Positions 8,365 to 16,984 are shown, counted from the stretch's first letter. The stretch is DNA of 64,000 bases from Pseudomonas sp. SL4(2022) (GCF_026625725.1 NZ_CP113060.1:3106001-3170000); one strand, 5' to 3'. Numbers and translations: made by a program. Notes: generated by a model not told the origin, from the letters alone.

Positions 8365-9069
8365 ATGCACTTGTCTAGACAACCTGAGCCGCTGTACCGC
8401 GAACTGGCTGCCGTGCTGCGCGATGAACTGCAGCGCATGAGCCCTGGCGATTACCTGCCGGCCGAGGTGCAGCTGGCCGCGCGTTTTGCCGTCAACCGCC
8501 ATACCCTGCGCCGGGCGGTGGATGAGCTGGTGCTCGAAGGCCGCCTGCTGCGCCAGCAGGGCAAGGGCACGCGGGTGTTGGCTAAACCCATGGTCTATCC
8601 GATGCAGGCCGGCAGTGCCTACAGCGCTTCGCTCTCGGCGCTTGGCCACAAGGTCGAGGCGCAATTGCTGGAAAGCCGCCTGCGCCCGGCCAGCTGCGAG
8701 GAGCGCGAGTACCTGCAACTGCCCAGTGCTGCGCAACTGCTGGAGCTGAGCACTTTGCGCCTGATTGAAGGCCAGCCCGTCAGCCTGATTCGGCATGCCT
8801 TCAGCACCGAATACGCCGAGTTGCTGGCCGACTACCAGGGTGGCTCGCTGCGCCAGTACCTCAGCCAGCGCGGGCTGCCACTGACCCGCACCTTCAGCCT
8901 GATCGGCGCGCGCCTGCCCAGCCGCGACGAGGCCGCGCGGTTGTTGATGCCCAAGCATGCACCGCTGTTGAGTGTGCAAACCCTTTCCCGCGATCTGGCC
9001 GGACGGCCGGTGGAGCTGTCGTTATCGACCAGCCGCGCCGACCGTTTCCAGTACCAGCTCGCCCTTTGA
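8365..9069 (+). CDS. phnF: GntR/HutC-family regulator PhnF
   Basis: Transcription factor encoded in the operon, 234 residues. The N-terminal winged helix (about 10-75) shows QPEPLYRELAAVLRDELQRM, LPAEVQLAARFAVNRHTLRR and QQGKGTRVLA, the GntR pattern. The C-terminal UTRA ligand domain follows (ARLPSRDEAARLLMPKHAPL). PhnF homologues repress phosphonate genes; the ligand is not fixed by the sequence. Thirteen bases before phnG. Confidence 0.94.
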   Translation: MHLSRQPEPLYRELAAVLRDELQRMSPGDYLPAEVQLAARFAVNRHTLRRAVDELVLEGRLLRQQGKGTRVLAKPMVYPMQAGSAYSASLSALGHKVEAQLLESRLRPASCEEREYLQLPSAAQLLELSTLRLIEGQPVSLIRHAFSTEYAELLADYQGGSLRQYLSQRGLPLTRTFSLIGARLPSRDEAARLLMPKHAPLLSVQTLSRDLAGRPVELSLSTSRADRFQYQLAL

Positions 9070-9082
9070 TGGAGGCTTGTTG

Positions 9083-9544
9083 ATGAACCGCAACCTGTTG
9101 CACAACGACCCGCAGATCGCCACCCGTCAGCACTGGATGGGCGTGCTGGCCCGGGCTGGCACGCGCTTGGCGGCTTATGAAGTGATGCTCAAAGAAGTCG
9201 ATTACCGCCTGATCCGCGCCCCAGAAATCGGCATGACGCTGGTGCGTGGACGCATGGGGGGCACGGGCAGCCCGTTCAACCTGGGCGAGATGAGCGTCAC
9301 CCGCTGCGTGGTGCGACTGGCCGATGGCCGCACCGGTTACAGCTATGTGGCGGGGCGTGACAAGCAGCATGCCGAATTGGCGGCTCTGGCCGATGCCCAC
9401 CTGCAAGGCCAAGAGCAGGCGCACTGGCACGCACGCCTGATCGAACCCCTGGCCGCAGCCCAGCATGCCCAACAGGCGGCCAAAGCCGCTGAAACTGCCA
9501 CCACGCAGGTGGAGTTTTTCACCCTGGTCAGAGGAGAAGACTGA
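9083..9544 (+). CDS. phnG: C-P lyase subunit PhnG
   Basis: Part of the PhnGHIJ core complex that, with PhnL and PhnM, makes ribose 1-methylphosphonate triphosphate and breaks the carbon-phosphorus bond. 153 residues with typical RQHWMGVLARAGTRLAAYEV, GRMGGTGSPFNLGEMSVTRC and YVAGRDKQHAELAALADA. The ATG at 9083 follows GGAGG. Its TGA overlaps the phnH ATG by one base, so translation is coupled. Confidence 0.95.
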   Translation: MNRNLLHNDPQIATRQHWMGVLARAGTRLAAYEVMLKEVDYRLIRAPEIGMTLVRGRMGGTGSPFNLGEMSVTRCVVRLADGRTGYSYVAGRDKQHAELAALADAHLQGQEQAHWHARLIEPLAAAQHAQQAAKAAETATTQVEFFTLVRGED

Positions 9545-10155
9545 TGAACGCGGCGAATAGCTCGCAATGGCTGCAACCGGCCTTCAATGACCCGGTGCTG
9601 GACGCGCAAACCAGCTTTCGCAGTGCCCTCAAGGCGCTGGCCGAGCCGGGTTTGCAGCAACCCTTGAACCGCGCACTGGCCCTGGAGAGCCTGCAGCCGG
9701 CCACGTATGCCCTGTGTCTGGCGTTTCTCGATGCGGATACGCCGTTGTGGCTGGCGCCGTGCTTCGACACCCCGGCGATCCGCGCCAACCTGGCCTTTCA
9801 CTGCGGCTGTCCGATTGTCGCCGAGCGCGAGCTGGCGCTGTTTGCCCTGCTTGATGAGCGCGAACTGAGCGACCTGTCGGCGTTCGACAACGGCAGCGAA
9901 CGCTACCCCGATCAGTCCTGCACCTTGCTGATTCAACTGGATGCGCTAAGCGGCGGTGCCGCATTGCGTTGGCGTGGGCCAGGCATCAAGGACGTGCGCT
10001 GCGTTGAGCTGCCGCTGCCAGCGGTGTTTTGGCAGCAGCGTCAGGCGCGCAGCGCGTTTCCCCGTGGCCTGGATGCCTTCTTCGCCGCTGGCGAGCAGGT
10101 CATCGGTCTGCCGCGCAGCACCCGTGTGCTGCTCAATGCCGAGGAGGCTGCCTGA
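9544..10155 (+). CDS. phnH: C-P lyase subunit PhnH
   Basis: Structural partner of PhnI in the C-P lyase core complex. 203 residues with the family's FNDPVLDAQTSFRSALKALA opening, the central CPIVAERELALFALLDE, and YPDQSCTLLIQLDAL. The stop overlaps the phnI ATG by one base. No irregularity. Confidence 0.94.
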   Translation: MNAANSSQWLQPAFNDPVLDAQTSFRSALKALAEPGLQQPLNRALALESLQPATYALCLAFLDADTPLWLAPCFDTPAIRANLAFHCGCPIVAERELALFALLDERELSDLSAFDNGSERYPDQSCTLLIQLDALSGGAALRWRGPGIKDVRCVELPLPAVFWQQRQARSAFPRGLDAFFAAGEQVIGLPRSTRVLLNAEEAA

Positions 10156-11246
10156 TGTACGTAGCCGTTAAAGGTGGCGAACGCGCCATCGACAATGCCC
10201 ACTTGCTGCTGGCAAAAAAGCGCCGTGGTGATACCGCCATCCCTGAGCTGAGCGTGGCGCAAGTGCGCGAGCAAATGCCACTGGCGGTGGCGCGGGTGAT
10301 GAGCGAAGGCTCGCTGTACGACCCGCAGCTGGCCGCACTGGCGATCAAACAAGCCGCCGGTGACCTGATGGAAGCCATCTTCCTGCTGCGCGCCTACCGC
10401 ACCACGCTGCCGCGCTTCGGTGCCAGCGCCGCGCTGGAGACCACGCAGATGCAGCTGAGCCGGCGCATCTCAGCGACCTTCAAAGACCTACCCGGCGGCC
10501 AATTGCTCGGCCCGACCTTCGACTACAGCCACCGCCTGCTGGATTTCGCCCTGCTGGCCGAGGGCGAACAACCGGGGCCGCAGGTTGATCCGCAGGCTGA
10601 ACTGTCGCCGTGCCCACGGGTGCTGGATTTTCTTGCCGACGAAGGGCTGATGGCCCGCGAAGTCGATGAAGGTGCTGCCGTGCCGGATATCACCCGCGAA
10701 CCGCTGGATTTTCCTGCCAGTCGCGCTCAGCGCCTGCAGGCACTGGCCCGAGGCGATGAAGGTTTCCTGCTGGCGCTGGGTTATTCCACCCAGCGCGGTT
10801 ACGGGCGCAATCACCCCTTTGCCGGGGAGATTCGCATCGGCGAGGTCGAGGTCTGGCTGGAGCCGGAAGAGCTCGGCTTTGCCGTGCCGCTGGGCGATAT
10901 CGAAGTCACCGAGTGCGAGATGGTCAACCAGTTCGTTGGTGAGAGTGCCGAGCAGGCGCAGTTCACCCGTGGTTACGGCCTGGCCTTTGGCTATGCCGAG
11001 CGTAAGGCCATGGGCATGGCCCTGGTCGACCGTTCGCTGCGTGCGGCGGAGTACAGCGAGGAGGTTGAAGGCCCGGCGCAGCAGGAAGAATTCGTGCTGA
11101 TGCACTGCGACAACGTCGAGGCCGCCGGCTTCGTCTCGCACCTGAAATTGCCGCACTACGTCGACTTCCAATCCGAGCTGGAACTGATCCGCAAACTGCG
11201 CAAGCAGGCCAGCGAACAGCCCGCCGCCGAGGAGCAACGCGCATGA
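10155..11246 (+). CDS. phnI: C-P lyase subunit PhnI
   Basis: Nucleosidase subunit: with PhnG, H and L it exchanges the adenine of ATP for phosphonate. 363 residues from MYVAVKGGERAIDNAHLLLA, the family start, through EGSLYDPQLAALAIKQAAGD and GYGRNHPFAGEIRIGEVEVW to HCDNVEAAGFVSHLKLPHY. The start is taken at the ATG overlapping the phnH stop. Ends with an ATGA overlap into phnJ. Confidence 0.95.
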   Translation: MYVAVKGGERAIDNAHLLLAKKRRGDTAIPELSVAQVREQMPLAVARVMSEGSLYDPQLAALAIKQAAGDLMEAIFLLRAYRTTLPRFGASAALETTQMQLSRRISATFKDLPGGQLLGPTFDYSHRLLDFALLAEGEQPGPQVDPQAELSPCPRVLDFLADEGLMAREVDEGAAVPDITREPLDFPASRAQRLQALARGDEGFLLALGYSTQRGYGRNHPFAGEIRIGEVEVWLEPEELGFAVPLGDIEVTECEMVNQFVGESAEQAQFTRGYGLAFGYAERKAMGMALVDRSLRAAEYSEEVEGPAQQEEFVLMHCDNVEAAGFVSHLKLPHYVDFQSELELIRKLRKQASEQPAAEEQRA

Positions 11247-12229
11247 ATACGAATGAAATCTACACGCGTAGCGAGCCTGCTTCAGTCGTGGGCGGCCGGA
11301 GCGCAGGCACCGGAATGTACGACGTTGTACATGAGGATGCCGAGCACCGCCCGCACGCGAATCAAGCTGGCGCAGTAGCGTGTGAGGTGGGGTACAACTT
11401 TGCTTATCTGGACGAACAGACGAAACGTATGATCCGCCGTGGCCTGCTCAAGGCTGTTGCGGTTCCCGGTTATCAGGTGCCGTTCGGTGGCCGCGAGATG
11501 CCGCTGCCCTATGGCTGGGGCACTGGTGGCATGCAGCTGACGGCGGCGATTCTCGGTGCCGATGATGTGCTCAAAGTGATCGATCAGGGCGCGGATGACA
11601 CCACCAACGCGGTGTCGATCCGCCGCTTCTTCGCCCGCACTGCCGGGGTTAAAACCACCACGCGCACGCCGGAGGCGACGGTGATTCAGACCCGTCACCG
11701 CATTCCGGAAACCGCGTTGAGCGGCGATCAGATCATGGTCTACCAGGTGCCGATTCCCGAGCCGCTGCGCTTTATCGAGCCCTCGGAAACCGAGACCCGC
11801 ACCATGCACGCGCTGGAAGATTACGGCGTGATGCATGTGAAGCTGTACGAGGACATCGCCACTTTCGGCCATATCGCCACCAGCTACGCCTACCCGGTGA
11901 CGGTCGATGAGCGCTACGTGATGGACCCGTCACCGATCCCCAAATTCGACAACCCCAAGCTGCACATGAGCCCGGCGCTGATGCTGTTCGGCGCGGGCCG
12001 CGAAAAGCGCCTGTATGCCGTGCCGCCGTTTACTCGGGTGGTCAGTCTGGACTTCGAAGATCACCCCTTCGAAATCCAGCGTTGGGACGAATGCTGCGCC
12101 TTCTGTGGCAGCCACGATTCCTACCTTGATGAGCTGATTGTCGACGACGCCGGGACCAAGCGCTTCGTCTGCTCCGACACCGATTACTGCATGCAACGCC
12201 GTGACCTTGAAGAGGAGGGCGCGCAATGA
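11243..12229 (+). CDS. phnJ: C-P lyase catalytic radical-SAM subunit PhnJ, with a repeat-encoded N-terminal insert
   Basis: Breaks the C-P bond of ribose-1-phosphonate by radical SAM chemistry. The core is intact: GYNFAYLDEQTKRMIRRGLL, FGGREMPLPYGWGTGGMQLT and the C-terminal cysteine cluster CCAFCGSHDSYLDELIVDD plus RFVCSDTDYC, which contains the Fe-S ligands and thiyl cysteine. At 328 residues it is about 45 longer than the E. coli form (281). The excess lies between the start and GYNFAY (residues about 9-46) and is encoded by a ~111 bp repeat at 11268-11378 read in frame. The start is fixed by the ATGA overlap with phnI. Whether the extra peptide is tolerated or cleaved is unknown. Confidence 0.95.
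   Translation: MNTNEIYTRSEPASVVGGRSAGTGMYDVVHEDAEHRPHANQAGAVACEVGYNFAYLDEQTKRMIRRGLLKAVAVPGYQVPFGGREMPLPYGWGTGGMQLTAAILGADDVLKVIDQGADDTTNAVSIRRFFARTAGVKTTTRTPEATVIQTRHRIPETALSGDQIMVYQVPIPEPLRFIEPSETETRTMHALEDYGVMHVKLYEDIATFGHIATSYAYPVTVDERYVMDPSPIPKFDNPKLHMSPALMLFGAGREKRLYAVPPFTRVVSLDFEDHPFEIQRWDECCAFCGSHDSYLDELIVDDAGTKRFVCSDTDYCMQRRDLEEEGAQ
11268..11378 (+). repeat. Translated ~110 bp palindromic repeat, copy A (inside phnJ)
   Basis: Bounded by GTAGCGAGC and GCGCAGTAG. It contains CGGAGCGCAG, then the small palindrome TGTAC-GACGTT-GTACA, CATGAGGAT and CGAGCACCGC in that order. The same blocks in the same order occur at 37643-37751 (opposite strand). It codes for part of PhnJ, including VHEDAEHR. 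The family is inferred from two copies in this window only. Confidence 0.75.
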
Positions 12230-13035
12230 GTGCTGCCGAGAACATGCATCTGCACACCGACACGGCGCAGCCGCTGTTCAGCGTGCGCGACCTGACGCGT
12301 CTGTACGGCCCGGAAAAAGGCTGCCAGGGCGTGTCGTTCGACCTGTACCCAGGCGAGGTGCTGGGCATCGTTGGCGAGTCCGGTTCGGGCAAGTCGACTC
12401 TGCTTAGCCTGCTCTCCGGGCGCTGCCCGCCGGATCGCGGCACGGTCAGTTATCGCGACACAACCGGCAACTGGGTTGATCTGTACAGCGCCAGCGAAGC
12501 ACAGCGGCGCACGCTGCTGCGCACCGAGTGGGGCTTTGTCGAGCAAAACCCGCGTGATGGGCTGCGCATGGGCGTGTCGGCCGGGGCCAATATCGGCGAG
12601 CGGCTGATGGCTCAGGGCGTGCGCCATTACGGCGAACTGCGCGCGGCCGGCATCGACTGGCTGCAACAGGTGGAAATCGACCCGCTGCGTATCGACGACC
12701 TGCCGCGCACCTTCTCCGGTGGCATGCAGCAGCGCTTGCAGATCGCCCGCAATCTGGTGTCCAGCCCACGGTTGATTTTTATGGATGAGCCCACCGGCGG
12801 CCTGGATGTGTCGGTGCAGGCGCGCCTGCTCGACCTGTTGCGCGGCCTGGTGCGCGAGCTGGATCTGGCGGTGGTGATTGTCACCCACGACCTGGCGGTG
12901 GCGCGCTTGCTGGCGGACCGGCTGATGGTGATGCGCCGCTCCCATGTGGTCGAGGCCGGACTCACCGATCAGATTCTCGATGACCCGCAGCATCCCTATT
13001 CGCAGTTGCTGGTGTCGTCTGTCCTGCAGCCTTAA
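12226..13035 (+). CDS. phnK: C-P lyase ABC-type protein PhnK
   Basis: Soluble ABC ATPase that docks on the PhnGHIJ core rather than on a permease. 269 residues with Walker A GESGSGKST (about residue 49), signature FSGGMQQRLQIARNLV, Walker B LIFMDEPTGGLDVS and switch histidine VIVTHDLAV. Starts by ATGA overlap with phnJ. The N-terminus (MSAAENMHLHTDTAQPLF) is a few residues longer than the E. coli protein. A REP palindrome separates it from phnL. Confidence 0.95.
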   Translation: MSAAENMHLHTDTAQPLFSVRDLTRLYGPEKGCQGVSFDLYPGEVLGIVGESGSGKSTLLSLLSGRCPPDRGTVSYRDTTGNWVDLYSASEAQRRTLLRTEWGFVEQNPRDGLRMGVSAGANIGERLMAQGVRHYGELRAAGIDWLQQVEIDPLRIDDLPRTFSGGMQQRLQIARNLVSSPRLIFMDEPTGGLDVSVQARLLDLLRGLVRELDLAVVIVTHDLAVARLLADRLMVMRRSHVVEAGLTDQILDDPQHPYSQLLVSSVLQP

Positions 13036-13045
13036 CGAGACCTTT

Positions 13046-13099
13046 TGTAGGAGCGGCCTTGGTCGCGATCAGCTTTTCGCGGCCAAGGCCGCTTCTACA
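13046..13099. repeat. REP palindrome between phnK and phnL
   Basis: TGTAGGAGCGGCCTTGGTCGCG at the left is matched by CGCGGCCAAGGCCGCTTCTACA at the right as an inverted repeat around ATCAGCTTTT. This is the standard Pseudomonas REP doublet. It could modulate transcription or mRNA decay between phnK and phnL. Confidence 0.9.
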
Positions 13100-13118
13100 G
13101 GGATAAAAGAGGTAAGTC

Positions 13119-13832
13119 ATGAATACGCTTATCGAGGTCTCTGGCCTCAGCAAGACCTTTACCCTGCATCAACAGCACGGCGTGGTGCTGAATGTGTTGA
13201 GCGGGCTGCATTTCAGCGTGCGCGCCGGCGAATGCCTGGTGCTGCACGGGCAGTCTGGCGCCGGCAAATCGACCTTGCTGCGCACCCTGTACGGCAACTA
13301 CCTGGCCGCGGGCGGCAGCATTCGCGTGCTGCACAACGGCGCCTGGGTTGAGCTGGTTGGCGCAGAACCGCGCCAGGTGCTGGCGGTGCGGCGGCAGACC
13401 CTGGGTTATGTCAGCCAGTTTCTGCGGGTGATTCCCCGGGTCGCCACTCTGGATGTGGTGATGGAACCGGCCCTGGCCCGTGGCTGGAGCAAGGCGGACG
13501 CCGAGGCACGGGCCAAGAGCCTGCTCAGCCGCCTGAATATCCCGCAAGCCTTGTGGCAACTGGCCCCCGGCACCTTCTCCGGCGGCGAGCAGCAGCGGGT
13601 GAATATCGCCCGTGGTTTTATGGTCGCCTGGCCACTGATGCTGCTGGATGAACCCACAGCGTCCCTGGACGACGCCAACCGCCAGGTGGTGCTGGAACTG
13701 ATCGATGAAGCCAAGGCCGCCGGTAGCGCGCTGATTGGCATCTTCCACGACCGTGCCGCCCGTGAAGCGGTGGCCGATCGTTACCTTGATATGAGCGCTG
13801 CGGCGCAGCAGGAGTATGTGTATGCCGGTTGA
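13119..13832 (+). CDS. phnL: C-P lyase ABC-type protein PhnL
   Basis: Second ABC ATPase of the pathway, needed for making the ribose phosphonate triphosphate. 237 residues with Walker A GQSGAGKST (about residue 47), signature FSGGEQQRVNIARGF, Walker B LMLLDEPTASLDDAN and FHDRAAR at the switch region. The stop overlaps the first codons of phnM by 11 bases. Confidence 0.95.
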   Translation: MNTLIEVSGLSKTFTLHQQHGVVLNVLSGLHFSVRAGECLVLHGQSGAGKSTLLRTLYGNYLAAGGSIRVLHNGAWVELVGAEPRQVLAVRRQTLGYVSQFLRVIPRVATLDVVMEPALARGWSKADAEARAKSLLSRLNIPQALWQLAPGTFSGGEQQRVNIARGFMVAWPLMLLDEPTASLDDANRQVVLELIDEAKAAGSALIGIFHDRAAREAVADRYLDMSAAAQQEYVYAG

Positions 13833-14967
13833 GCAGATTCTTACCAACGCGCGGGTCATCACCGCCGAGCAGGAGTTTGTCGGCACCCTGGTGCTGCGTA
13901 ACGGCCTGATTGCCCAGGTAGAAGAGGGCGTCAGCGGTTTGCCTCAGGCGCAGAATTTGAACGGTGATTACCTGCTGCCTGGCCTGGTCGAGCTGCACAC
14001 CGACAACCTGGAAAAATACATGAGCCCACGGCCTGGGGTGGATTGGCCCTCGGCCTCGGCGGTGCTGACCCACGATGCGCAGATTGTCTCAGCTGGCATT
14101 ACCACGGTGTTTGACGCCCTGGCGATTGGCGATGTGAACCCGCGTGGCAAACGCATGCAGCAGCTGCCGGCGATGCTCGAAGCCATTGCCGCCGCCGCCG
14201 AAGCGGGCCACATGCGCGCTGACCACCGCCTGCACCTGCGCTGCGAGGTCTGCCATCCGGAGACCCTGGCGGTGTTTCGCGATCTGGTCGAGCACCCGCT
14301 GGTACAACTGGTCTCGGTGATGGACCATGCGCCGGGCCAGCGCCAGTTCGCCAAGGAAGACAAATACCGCGAGTACTACATGGGCAAGTACCACCTCAGC
14401 GCAGCGGAGATGGACGCCTTTATCGTCGAGCAGGTGGGTAACTCGCGGCAGTACAGCGACCGTCAGCGCCGCAGCATTGTTGCCGATTGCCAGGCCCGTG
14501 GTATTTCCGTGGCCAGCCACGATGACGCGACCCTGGGCCATGTGCAGGAGTCGGCGGGTTTCGGCATGTCTATCGCCGAATTTCCCACCACCCTGGAAGC
14601 CGCCAAGGCCAGCCACGAGCTGGGCCTGAAGGTGCTGATGGGGGCGCCGAATATCGTGCGCGGTGGTTCGCACTCGGGCAATATCGCCGCCGCGGAACTG
14701 GCTCAGCAGGGTGTGCTGGATATCCTCTCCAGCGATTACTACCCGGCCAGCCTGCTGCAGGCTGCTTTGCTGCTGGCCGGGCAGGACAATGGCTATGATC
14801 TGCCGCGCGCGATTGCCACCGTCAGCCGCGTGCCGGCACAGGCGGCGGGGCTGCATGATCGTGGCGAAATCCGCGTCGGCCTGCGTGCCGACCTGGTGCA
14901 GGCGCAGGTGCATGCGGGCCAGGCGGTGATCCAGCAAGTCTGGCGACAAGCGAAAAGGGTGTTCTGA
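13822..14967 (+). CDS. phnM: Ribose-phosphonate triphosphate pyrophosphohydrolase PhnM
   Basis: Amidohydrolase-fold enzyme that removes pyrophosphate from ribose 1-phosphonate 5-triphosphate. 381 residues from MPVEQILTNARVITAEQEFV. Metal-site segments are visible: LPGLVELHTDNLEKYMSPRP (replacing the usual HxH), CEVCHPET, SVMDHAPGQRQF and SHDDAT. Ends with SSDYYPASLLQAALLL, typical of PhnM. The start is the ATG at 13822, inside the phnL end. The stop overlaps the phnN ATG by one base. Confidence 0.95.
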   Translation: MPVEQILTNARVITAEQEFVGTLVLRNGLIAQVEEGVSGLPQAQNLNGDYLLPGLVELHTDNLEKYMSPRPGVDWPSASAVLTHDAQIVSAGITTVFDALAIGDVNPRGKRMQQLPAMLEAIAAAAEAGHMRADHRLHLRCEVCHPETLAVFRDLVEHPLVQLVSVMDHAPGQRQFAKEDKYREYYMGKYHLSAAEMDAFIVEQVGNSRQYSDRQRRSIVADCQARGISVASHDDATLGHVQESAGFGMSIAEFPTTLEAAKASHELGLKVLMGAPNIVRGGSHSGNIAAAELAQQGVLDILSSDYYPASLLQAALLLAGQDNGYDLPRAIATVSRVPAQAAGLHDRGEIRVGLRADLVQAQVHAGQAVIQQVWRQAKRVF

Positions 14968-15530
14968 TGAGTGGCCGGTTGATCTACCTGATGGGGCCTT
15001 CGGGCTCGGGCAAGGACAGCCTGCTGAATGCCGCGCGTGAGCGCTTGGCCGAACGGGGTTGTGTGATCGCCCGGCGGATCATCACCCGCTCGGCGGAAGC
15101 GGTGGGTGAGGACGCCATCGGCGTGTCGCCGGCCGAGTTCGACCAGCAGGAAGCCGCTGGTGCTTTTGCCCTGAGCTGGCGCGCCAACGGCCTGGCCTAT
15201 GGCATTCCCCGGCAGATCGATGACTGGCTGACGGCGGGGCAGGACGTGCTGGTCAACGGGTCACGGGCTTATTTACCACACGCTTTGCAGCGCTATCCCG
15301 ATCTGATCGGCGTGTTGCTCTCGGTCGAACCGGCGGTGTTGCGTGAACGCTTGCTCAGGCGCGGCCGTGAAAGCATTGAGCAGATTGAGCAGCGCCTGGC
15401 GCGTAATGCTCAGTTTGATGCCGCCAGCGCCGAGCGTGATGGCCTGCACCTGCTGGATAACTCCGCGTCGATTGAGCGTGCAGGGGACAACCTGCTGGCG
15501 CTGATCGGGGCCAGCCGCGCATGCGCCTGA
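14967..15530 (+). CDS. phnN: Ribose 1,5-bisphosphate phosphokinase PhnN
   Basis: Makes PRPP from ribose 1,5-bisphosphate, a side branch of phosphonate use. 187 residues of guanylate-kinase-like fold with P-loop LMGPSGSGKDSLL at residues 7-19, ARRIITRSAEAVGEDAI and the lid helix RLLRRGRESIEQIEQRLARN. Overlaps phnP by ten bases. Confidence 0.94.
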   Translation: MSGRLIYLMGPSGSGKDSLLNAARERLAERGCVIARRIITRSAEAVGEDAIGVSPAEFDQQEAAGAFALSWRANGLAYGIPRQIDDWLTAGQDVLVNGSRAYLPHALQRYPDLIGVLLSVEPAVLRERLLRRGRESIEQIEQRLARNAQFDAASAERDGLHLLDNSASIERAGDNLLALIGASRACA

Positions 15531-16270
15531 CCCTGCTCGGCACCGGCGATGCGCGTCAGGTGCCGGTGTACAACTGCAGCTGTGCGGCCTGCGCCAGTGC
15601 ACGACTGACCCCGGCGCTGCGTCGTGGCCCCTGTTGCGCCTTGATCGAATGCGGCGCGCAGCGCTGGCTGATCGACTCGGGCCTGACCGATCTGTGCGAG
15701 CGCTTCCCGCCCCATAGCCTGAGCGGCATTCTGCAAACCCATTACCACGCCGACCATGCTCAGGGTTTGCTGCATTTGCGCTGGGGCCAGGGGCTGATTA
15801 TTCCGGTGCACGGCCCGGATGATCCGGAAGGCCTCGCCGACCTGTACAAACACCCCGGTATTCTCGATTTCAGCCAGCCGTTTGTGCCCTTCGAGCAGCG
15901 GCAGTTGGGTGAGTTAAGCGTCACGGCGCTGCCGCTGAATCACTCCAAGCTGACCTTTGGCTACTTGCTGGAGGGCGACGGCCGGCGTATCGCCTATCTG
16001 ACCGACACCCTCGGCGTGCCCGACGCCAGCGCCGAGGTACTGCGCCAACAGCCGCTGGATTTGCTGGTGCTGGATTGCTCCACCGCGCCGCAACCCATCG
16101 CCCCACGCAACCACAACGACCTGACCCGCGCGCTGGAGGTGGTTGATCAACTGCAGCCGAGGGAAACCGTGCTGACCCATATCGGCCATAGCTTCGACGC
16201 CTGGTTGCTAGCGAATGCCGACGCCTTACCTGCGGGCGTGAGCCTGGCCTTTGATGGTCGAGTGCTATGA
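15521..16270 (+). CDS. phnP: Cyclic ribose phosphate phosphodiesterase PhnP
   Basis: Metallo-beta-lactamase-fold hydrolase that opens 5-phosphoribosyl 1,2-cyclic phosphate, the product of C-P lyase. 249 residues with the structural zinc cysteines (YNCSCAACASAR), the metal motif HYHADHAQG (about residue 76), DCST and THIGHSFDAW. Last gene of the operon; no phnO or other gene follows. Confidence 0.95.
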   Translation: MRLTLLGTGDARQVPVYNCSCAACASARLTPALRRGPCCALIECGAQRWLIDSGLTDLCERFPPHSLSGILQTHYHADHAQGLLHLRWGQGLIIPVHGPDDPEGLADLYKHPGILDFSQPFVPFEQRQLGELSVTALPLNHSKLTFGYLLEGDGRRIAYLTDTLGVPDASAEVLRQQPLDLLVLDCSTAPQPIAPRNHNDLTRALEVVDQLQPRETVLTHIGHSFDAWLLANADALPAGVSLAFDGRVL

Positions 16271-16283
16271 CCAATGCCCCGTT

Positions 16284-16450
16284 CGTAGGGTGGGTTAGCC
16301 GCCCTACGCGGGTGCCGGGCTTTACCCGATATGGGGTGCGGCGTAACCCATCATCAGCGCAACGCGCTCTATCGCTTGGTGGGTTACGCGCCGCGTTGCT
16401 ATCTACGTTGGATTATCGAGCGGTATTCGGCGTCGCTGACCCACCCTACG
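16284..16450. repeat. MITE-like inverted-repeat element
   Basis: 167 bp between phnP and the Lrp-type gene. Outer ends CGTAGGGTGGGTTAGC and GCTGACCCACCCTACG are inverted repeats (15/16), and an inner pair (GCGGCGTAACCCATCA / TGGTGGGTTACGCGCCGC) is nested within. No ORF of note. A single REP-like end (GGGAGGGGCTTTAGCCGCG) follows at 16470-16489. The boundary word GTAGGGTG recurs at 35336-35441. Confidence 0.7.
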
Positions 16451-16516
16451 AGTTATCTGCCAATACCTATGGGAGGGGCTTTAGCCGCGACACGTCATCC
16501 GGGCTGAACACTGCTC

Positions 16517-16984
16517 TTAATCCAGCGGCAACTCAGTGGTGCGTTTCACCTCGCTCATGGCGATGTGCGAGTGCGCTTCGTGCACATGCGGGCGTTGCAG
16601 CAGGTGGTCGCGCAGAAAGCGTTCGTAGCTGGCGATGTCTTTGGCCACCACTTTGAGCAGGTAGTCCGAGCCGCCGGCCATGGTGTAGCACTCCAGTACT
16701 TCGGGGTAACCCACCACGGCTTTTTCAAACTCTTCCAGGTTGCTGCGTCCGTGTGCCGAGAGCTTGATATCAACAAATACGGTGATGCTGAAGCCCAGCT
16801 GCTTGTGGCTGAGCAGGGCCACCTTGCGCTCGATAATGCCGTCTTCCTGCATGCGGTGAATCCGCCGCCAGCAGGGCGATTGTGACAATTCCACCTTTTC
16901 GGCGATCTCGGCGGCGGAGAGGTCGGCGTTGTGCTGCAGCAGGCGGAGAATTTTCCGATCAATGGGGCTGAGCAAGTCTTGCAT
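16517..16984 (-). CDS. Lrp/AsnC-family transcriptional regulator
   Basis: 155-residue regulator with an N-terminal helix-turn-helix (LSPIDRKILRLLQHNADLSA, SQSPCWRRIHRMQEDGII) and a C-terminal RAM ligand domain (CYTMAGGSDYLLKVVAKDIA). Members of this family sense amino acids or their keto acids. It is transcribed away from the indolepyruvate oxidoreductase gene with a 200-base gap, so it is likely the regulator of that gene; this is inferred from position. Similar to the Bkd/Lrp-like regulators of amino-acid catabolism. Confidence 0.92.
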   Translation of the reverse strand: MQDLLSPIDRKILRLLQHNADLSAAEIAEKVELSQSPCWRRIHRMQEDGIIERKVALLSHKQLGFSITVFVDIKLSAHGRSNLEEFEKAVVGYPEVLECYTMAGGSDYLLKVVAKDIASYERFLRDHLLQRPHVHEAHSHIAMSEVKRTTELPLD

